From Candidatus Cloacimonadota bacterium (GTDB lineage: Bacteria; Cloacimonadota; Cloacimonadia; Cloacimonadales; TCS61): DNA of 12,146 nucleotides. A model generated the notes under the pieces. That model ran no database searches. It had not been told where the DNA came from and saw only the letters and a list, made by a program, of their open reading frames with translations. Numbering within the stretch: the stretch's first letter is position 1; the number at the start of each line of letters is the position of its first letter. Positions 9,127 through 12,146 of the stretch are shown one piece after another. Location of the stretch: assembly GCA_018654125.1 (NCBI GenBank), contig JABIME010000028.1, forward strand, positions 1-12,146, read 5' to 3'. The translations under genes were made by a program, and so were the position numbers.

Positions 9127-9135
9127 ATCACCTCT
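9127..9135 (-). promoter_or_regulatory. Strong ribosome binding site deciding the C25 start
   Basis: The minus strand reads AGAGGTGAT, with GAGG 5 nt before the ATG at 9125. It is nearly full complementarity to the 16S rRNA 3' end and the best ribosome binding site in the window. It fixes the start codon at 9125 rather than at 9179. Confidence 0.85.
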
Positions 9136-9150
9136 TTTTTATTAAAAGCA

Positions 9151-9179
9151 TTTATTTTTATTTGAGAGCAATCAGTCAA
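9151..9179 (-). promoter_or_regulatory. Probable housekeeping promoter of the C25 peptidase gene
   Basis: The minus strand has TTGACT (9179-9174, five of six matches to the -35 consensus), a 17-nt spacer and AATAAA (9156-9151, four of six to the -10). Transcription would begin near 9144, leaving a short leader with the ribosome binding site. The -10 is weak and the region is AT-rich, so this is tentative. No sigma-54 site is seen here. Confidence 0.4.
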
Positions 9180-9225
9180 TAAATATTGGAAAGTTATATT
9201 TGATAATATGTATTTGTGCTGTAAC

Positions 9226-11076
9226 TTAGAATAGTTTTACGGGTCCTGTTTTCACATCTCTTACTGTTTTTATTCTAATGTTTTTCTTAAATTCTAACTT
9301 AAATTCTGTTCCCATTTTGCTTATGATTTCATATTCTCCATGTAACTGACAAGTAAGGAAATAAACTAGTTGTAAGCCAAATGAATCATGATCTTTTGGG
9401 TCTATCCCATCAGCAATACCAATCCCGTTATCTTTTACACTTAAATGATAATTATTATCTTTAGTACAATAGAATTTTATTTTTATTTCACCACTTCTTC
9501 CATTTGGAAATGCATGTAAGATAGAGTTAGAAATTAATTCCGTTAATATGAAACTGCATGGAATAATTAAATTTATATTCATTAATACATTTTCTATATT
9601 ATTTTTTATTTTAATCAAATTTGGGTCAACATTTTTAGAATGCACCATATAAGAGACAATATTTGAAACATGTTCAGCAAAATTTATTTCTGTAACACTT
9701 TCTGATTTATACATAATTCTATAGGCAAGTGCCATTGAGTTGATACGATCAAAACTTCTTACAAATTGTTCAAGAGCTTTTTCATCTTTAATAAATCTGG
9801 TTTGAAGTTTCATTATACTTGAAATTGTTTGTATATTATTCCTAACTCTGTGCTGAAGCTCTTCTAATAATACTTCTTTTTCATCTAAAGCAGTTTTTAT
9901 TCTCTCCCGGCTCACAATCCTCTCTGTAATATTATTCCAAATAACTAGAATTTTTTCTACTCTTGATCCATCTTTTACCGGTGAGAAATTTAGTTCATAA
10001 AGTTCATTGTTTTTCCCGCGAACCTCAATATCATTTATTGGTATTTTTTCAAAGACCTTATTCACAGATTCTGTTACATATCCTACAGAGCCTACATCTA
10101 GCAAATTATATATTGTATTACCTATTAGTTCTGTATCTTTAAAATTAGGGTCTCTTCTATTAGTATATAAGATAGATCCCTTATCATTAATCAAATAGAT
10201 AAAAACTGGCAATGTTTCAACTAATGTTTTAAATTTTACTTCACTTCTATCAAGCAATTTCTCTGCTTTCATCCTCTCATTGATCTCTGTCATGATATCT
10301 TCATTTAGCTTCTCTAGTTCAACGGTTTTTTTGGAATATTTTTCTAATAATGTCTCCTCTAATTTTCTTTTATTTTCTTTTTCATTCTGTAATTCATTTC
10401 TTAGAAGAAATTCTTTTCGTTCTGTAAGTTCTATCTTATAGCTTATATACATTCCAATTATATTAACAATTATTAAAATGAAACTGTTCATGATAAAATT
10501 ATCTTTAGGTGTGAAGATCAGAAAATACGATGTTATCTCAAATAGTAGAAAAACGATCCACCCTGCAATAACAGACCATATAAAATTTAAACGAATAAAG
10601 GAATATCCGAATAATATTAGTAAGATCAATCCAAAATTGTAATAATAGCTTTTATAATGTGGGATAATAATAGTCATAATAAGAATTCCCGCACATGCAA
10701 TGATAATGAATAGTGTGAGGGTTTGTTGATATGATTTTTTAAAATAAGTGGAGTAACTGAACATGTAAATAATAATTGATGAAGGTAAAAAGAAGGCAAA
10801 TCTAATCATCCAAATTGAACTTTTTACTTGCGGAATGAGTTGAAGATCTAGTAACGCAAATATACTGTAACTAATTATAATGAGGCAAATTGCAAAACGT
10901 ATCTGTTTAATAGATTTTAGGAAATAATATTTAGAAAATTCCGTTTCTAATGTTAATTTATCTTCATTGAATTTGAGAGTTATTGGATGTAGTTTTGTCT
11001 TATTATTGTTTTCATCATCTGTTGGAAAGAATAACCTGTAGAAATTTATAATTTTCCTCACAAATTTATTATTCAT
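9226..11076 (-). CDS. Membrane-bound PAS sensor histidine kinase, HisKA_2 type
   Basis: A 616-residue inner-membrane sensor kinase that should autophosphorylate on histidine and pass phosphate to a receiver protein. The first about 56 residues are cytoplasmic. About six hydrophobic segments follow (near 57-80, 89-110, 118-139, 147-165, 167-188 and 193-214) with short loops, so the signal is probably sensed in or near the membrane. A coiled coil (about 215-275) leads to a PAS domain (about 280-388). The H-box is of the HisKA_2/HWE-related type, with LQHRVRNN giving phosphoacceptor His409. The ATPase domain (about 500-597) keeps the N box (LTELISNSILHAF), the DNGIGIAD box and SFGLQLV, so catalysis looks intact. 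It starts 12 nt after the receiver gene stop, hence the same operon; its own ribosome binding site is weak, suggesting translational coupling. The signal is unknown. Confidence 0.9.
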   Translation of the reverse strand: MNNKFVRKIINFYRLFFPTDDENNNKTKLHPITLKFNEDKLTLETEFSKYYFLKSIKQIRFAICLIIISYSIFALLDLQLIPQVKSSIWMIRFAFFLPSSIIIYMFSYSTYFKKSYQQTLTLFIIIACAGILIMTIIIPHYKSYYYNFGLILLILFGYSFIRLNFIWSVIAGWIVFLLFEITSYFLIFTPKDNFIMNSFILIIVNIIGMYISYKIELTERKEFLLRNELQNEKENKRKLEETLLEKYSKKTVELEKLNEDIMTEINERMKAEKLLDRSEVKFKTLVETLPVFIYLINDKGSILYTNRRDPNFKDTELIGNTIYNLLDVGSVGYVTESVNKVFEKIPINDIEVRGKNNELYELNFSPVKDGSRVEKILVIWNNITERIVSRERIKTALDEKEVLLEELQHRVRNNIQTISSIMKLQTRFIKDEKALEQFVRSFDRINSMALAYRIMYKSESVTEINFAEHVSNIVSYMVHSKNVDPNLIKIKNNIENVLMNINLIIPCSFILTELISNSILHAFPNGRSGEIKIKFYCTKDNNYHLSVKDNGIGIADGIDPKDHDSFGLQLVYFLTCQLHGEYEIISKMGTEFKLEFKKNIRIKTVRDVKTGPVKLF

Positions 11077-11088
11077 AATATCATTTAC

Positions 11089-11475
11089 TTATTGAGCTTC
11101 TACAAATCTCTCTTCGTTTGCGTGATTAATTGTATTTAACAGGTCACAGTTACTAAAAGGTTTTGTAAAGTATGCATAAGCACCCATATCCATGATCTTC
11201 TTTTCTGTTCTATGATCTCCATATGCAGTTATTAATATTATTTTAACATCTTTATTATTTTGTCTTATCTCTCTTATTATCTCTAAACCATTTTTACCAG
11301 GCAAACGCAAATCGAGTACAATAAATTCTGGATGTGTTTTGTTATAGATTCTTAGTGCATCATAGCCATTGTAAACAGAAGATGTTTTATAGCCTGCATC
11401 TCTAAAAATATTTGATAATAGAAGATGCATATCAGCATTATCTTCAACTATTAATATTGTACGATCTTTATTCAT
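11089..11475 (-). CDS. Stand-alone response regulator receiver (CheY-like)
   Basis: A 128-residue protein made of a single receiver domain with no DNA-binding or enzymatic output. The acidic pair Glu11-Asp12 (VEDN), phosphoacceptor Asp55 (VLDLRLPGKNG), Thr83 (LITAYG) and Lys105 (FTKPF) are all present, so it should be phosphorylated normally. It is the first gene of an operon with the kinase that begins 12 nt downstream; that kinase is the likely phosphodonor. Without an output domain it may act by protein contact, as a phosphorelay intermediate or as a phosphate sink. A consensus sigma-54 promoter lies about 40 nt upstream of its ATG. A G-rich stretch (GAGTGGGTG) before the start can serve as ribosome binding site. 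Confidence 0.92.
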   Translation of the reverse strand: MNKDRTILIVEDNADMHLLLSNIFRDAGYKTSSVYNGYDALRIYNKTHPEFIVLDLRLPGKNGLEIIREIRQNNKDVKIILITAYGDHRTEKKIMDMGAYAYFTKPFSNCDLLNTINHANEERFVEAQ

Positions 11476-11510
11476 TTAGCACCCACTCAATTTATATTTA
11501 CTATTATTAT

Positions 11511-11526
11511 TGCAAATACTGTGCCA
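11511..11526 (-). promoter_or_regulatory. Consensus sigma-54 (-24/-12) promoter of the receiver-kinase operon
   Basis: The minus strand reads TGGCAC-AGTAT-TTGCA (11526-11511), an exact match to the sigma-54 consensus TGGCAC-N5-TTGCA. The expected start is near 11500, giving a leader of about 25 nt before the receiver ATG at 11475. Expression would depend on an enhancer-binding activator such as the one encoded just upstream. Confidence 0.85.
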
Positions 11527-11540
11527 AATAAGTTGAAGAA

Positions 11541-11556
11541 CAAAAAAGGTTTTTTG
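11541..11556. repeat. A-tract/T-tract inverted repeat between enhancer candidate and sigma-54 promoter
   Basis: CAAAAAAGGTTTTTTG is an inverted repeat with 7-bp arms around a central GG. It lies between the 23-bp palindrome and the -24/-12 promoter. It could bend DNA to help looping, or act as a weak terminator for the upstream activator gene. Nothing distinguishes these from chance in AT-rich DNA. Confidence 0.3.
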
Positions 11557-11635
11557 ATTTCACACAACTACAATTGATTGAATAAGTTAGTCTCTCAAAT
11601 ATATAGTTTTGCTTTTTTGGGTTTTATAGAGTTAT

Positions 11636-11658
11636 TCTCAATTGTGCCCTTATTGAGA
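11636..11658. promoter_or_regulatory. 23-bp palindrome, candidate activator binding site (enhancer)
   Basis: TCTCAAT-N9-ATTGAGA is a perfect 7-bp inverted repeat. Its centre lies roughly 145 nt upstream of the predicted start of the receiver-kinase operon, a normal enhancer distance for sigma-54 activators. The minus-strand flank after it is not T-rich, so it does not look like an intrinsic terminator for the gene ending at 11682. A further TCTCAA half-site occurs at 11593-11598. Confidence 0.4.
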
Positions 11659-11681
11659 CAATTATGGACAAAAATGTCACA

Positions 11682-12146
11682 TCATGAAAGTGGTATGTTT
11701 AAATATTTAATTTTCCTATATAATGTCTTTCTGTTTATGTTTAATTTCTCTGCAGCTCTACTTTTATTCCCATCAGATTGTTCGATAGCTCTTATTATTA
11801 AATCTCTCTCAACATTATCTATGATCGATTCGAAAGAAGCGTTACTATCAAAGTTTAAATAATCATTACTTTTCTCATTCACTTCGTTTTTAATAGAGAG
11901 AACATCAGGAGATATTTCATCAGATTCCTCTAATAATACAGCACGCTTTATCACGTGCTTAAGTTCTCTAACATTGCCTAACCATTCATAGTTCAGTAAT
12001 ATTTTCATAGCTTCTATAGATATACCTTTTATGCTTTTATTTAAATCAGTATTAGATTCATTTACAAATGCTTTTGCAAGCATGGGAATATCATCACTTC
12101 TTTCTTTTAATAGTGGTAATTGGATCTCAAATTCGTTCAATCTATG
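11682..12146 (-). CDS. Sigma-54-dependent activator (NtrC family), C-terminal part
   Basis: The frame is open to the right edge, so only the last 154 residues are visible. They begin HRLNEFEIQLPLLKERSDDIP, which is the end of the AAA+ sigma-54 interaction domain (family pattern YRLNVFxIxLPPLRERxxDIP). Next comes YEWLGNVRELKHVIKRAV, containing the sensor II GNVREL motif; Leu replaces the usual Pro before Gly. After a linker, the last about 45 residues form a Fis-type helix-turn-helix (GNKSRAAEKLNINRKTLYRK). The protein would use ATP to remodel sigma-54 RNA polymerase bound at -24/-12 promoters. The N-terminal part, likely a receiver or sensor domain, is outside the window. The stop is TGA, at the usual family end point, evidence that TGA is a true stop here. 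About 200 nt separate it from the receiver gene, which has its own sigma-54 promoter. Confidence 0.93.
   Translation of the reverse strand, partial: HRLNEFEIQLPLLKERSDDIPMLAKAFVNESNTDLNKSIKGISIEAMKILLNYEWLGNVRELKHVIKRAVLLEESDEISPDVLSIKNEVNEKSNDYLNFDSNASFESIIDNVERDLIIRAIEQSDGNKSRAAEKLNINRKTLYRKIKYLNIPLS

Noticed and set aside
9126..9179. Upstream start of the C25 peptidase at 9179
   Set aside because: It would put 18 hydrophilic residues before the signal peptide, would start within the -35 element, and ignores the strong ribosome binding site before 9125.
11578..11862. Plus-strand open frame of 94 codons
   Set aside because: It runs antisense to the conserved Fis-domain coding region of the activator and has no recognisable protein features beyond AT-driven hydrophobicity.

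Overview
The window is AT-rich DNA that looks like an uncultured anaerobe of the Fibrobacteres-Chlorobi-Bacteroidetes (FCB) superphylum, most likely a Cloacimonadota-type bacterium. The main reason is that three long secreted proteins each end in a type A sorting domain of the type IX secretion system (T9SS), with the FPNPFNP or YPNPFNP entry motif, YNIKGQ/YNLKGQ, SGIY and a terminal LLLK. This taxonomic guess rests on protein style only. The code appears standard: most visible stops are TAA, and TGA ends the sigma-54 regulator gene at its normal C-terminus.

Layout. A plus-strand gene, open at the left edge and ending at 3541, encodes a secreted protein with a possible metal-hydrolase-like N-terminal domain, fibronectin-type modules and a sorting domain. 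It converges on a minus-strand gene (5289 to 3631), and a terminator hairpin lies between them. That second gene is read in one frame interrupted only by a single TGA at codon 87. Next comes a gingipain-family (C25) cysteine peptidase (9125 to 5466, minus) with its own promoter, a strong ribosome binding site and a terminator. Upstream of it, on the same strand, are a membrane histidine kinase (11076 to 9226) and a stand-alone receiver protein (11475 to 11089), which form a two-gene operon. The right edge cuts into a sigma-54 activator (NtrC family) that ends at 11682.

Two things stand out. First, the TGA in the 5289-3631 gene is followed 13 nt later by a perfect 7-bp hairpin whose four-base loop is GGTC, the loop sequence of the E. 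coli fdhF SECIS element. The TGA also falls in a Cys-Gly-Gly-(TGA) context, so recoding as selenocysteine would give a CxxU motif. This would be a selenoprotein among T9SS-exported proteins, which I do not recognise as described. A point mutation or base-calling error remains the main alternative. Second, two sigma-54 (-24/-12) promoters are visible. One is a perfect consensus in front of the receiver-kinase operon, with a 23-bp palindrome at enhancer distance. The other is a near-consensus in front of the TGA-containing gene. With the activator gene next door, this suggests a local sigma-54 circuit controlling signalling genes and a secreted product.

No tRNA, rRNA, CRISPR array or insertion sequence was seen, and no gene-free stretch exceeds 300 bases.
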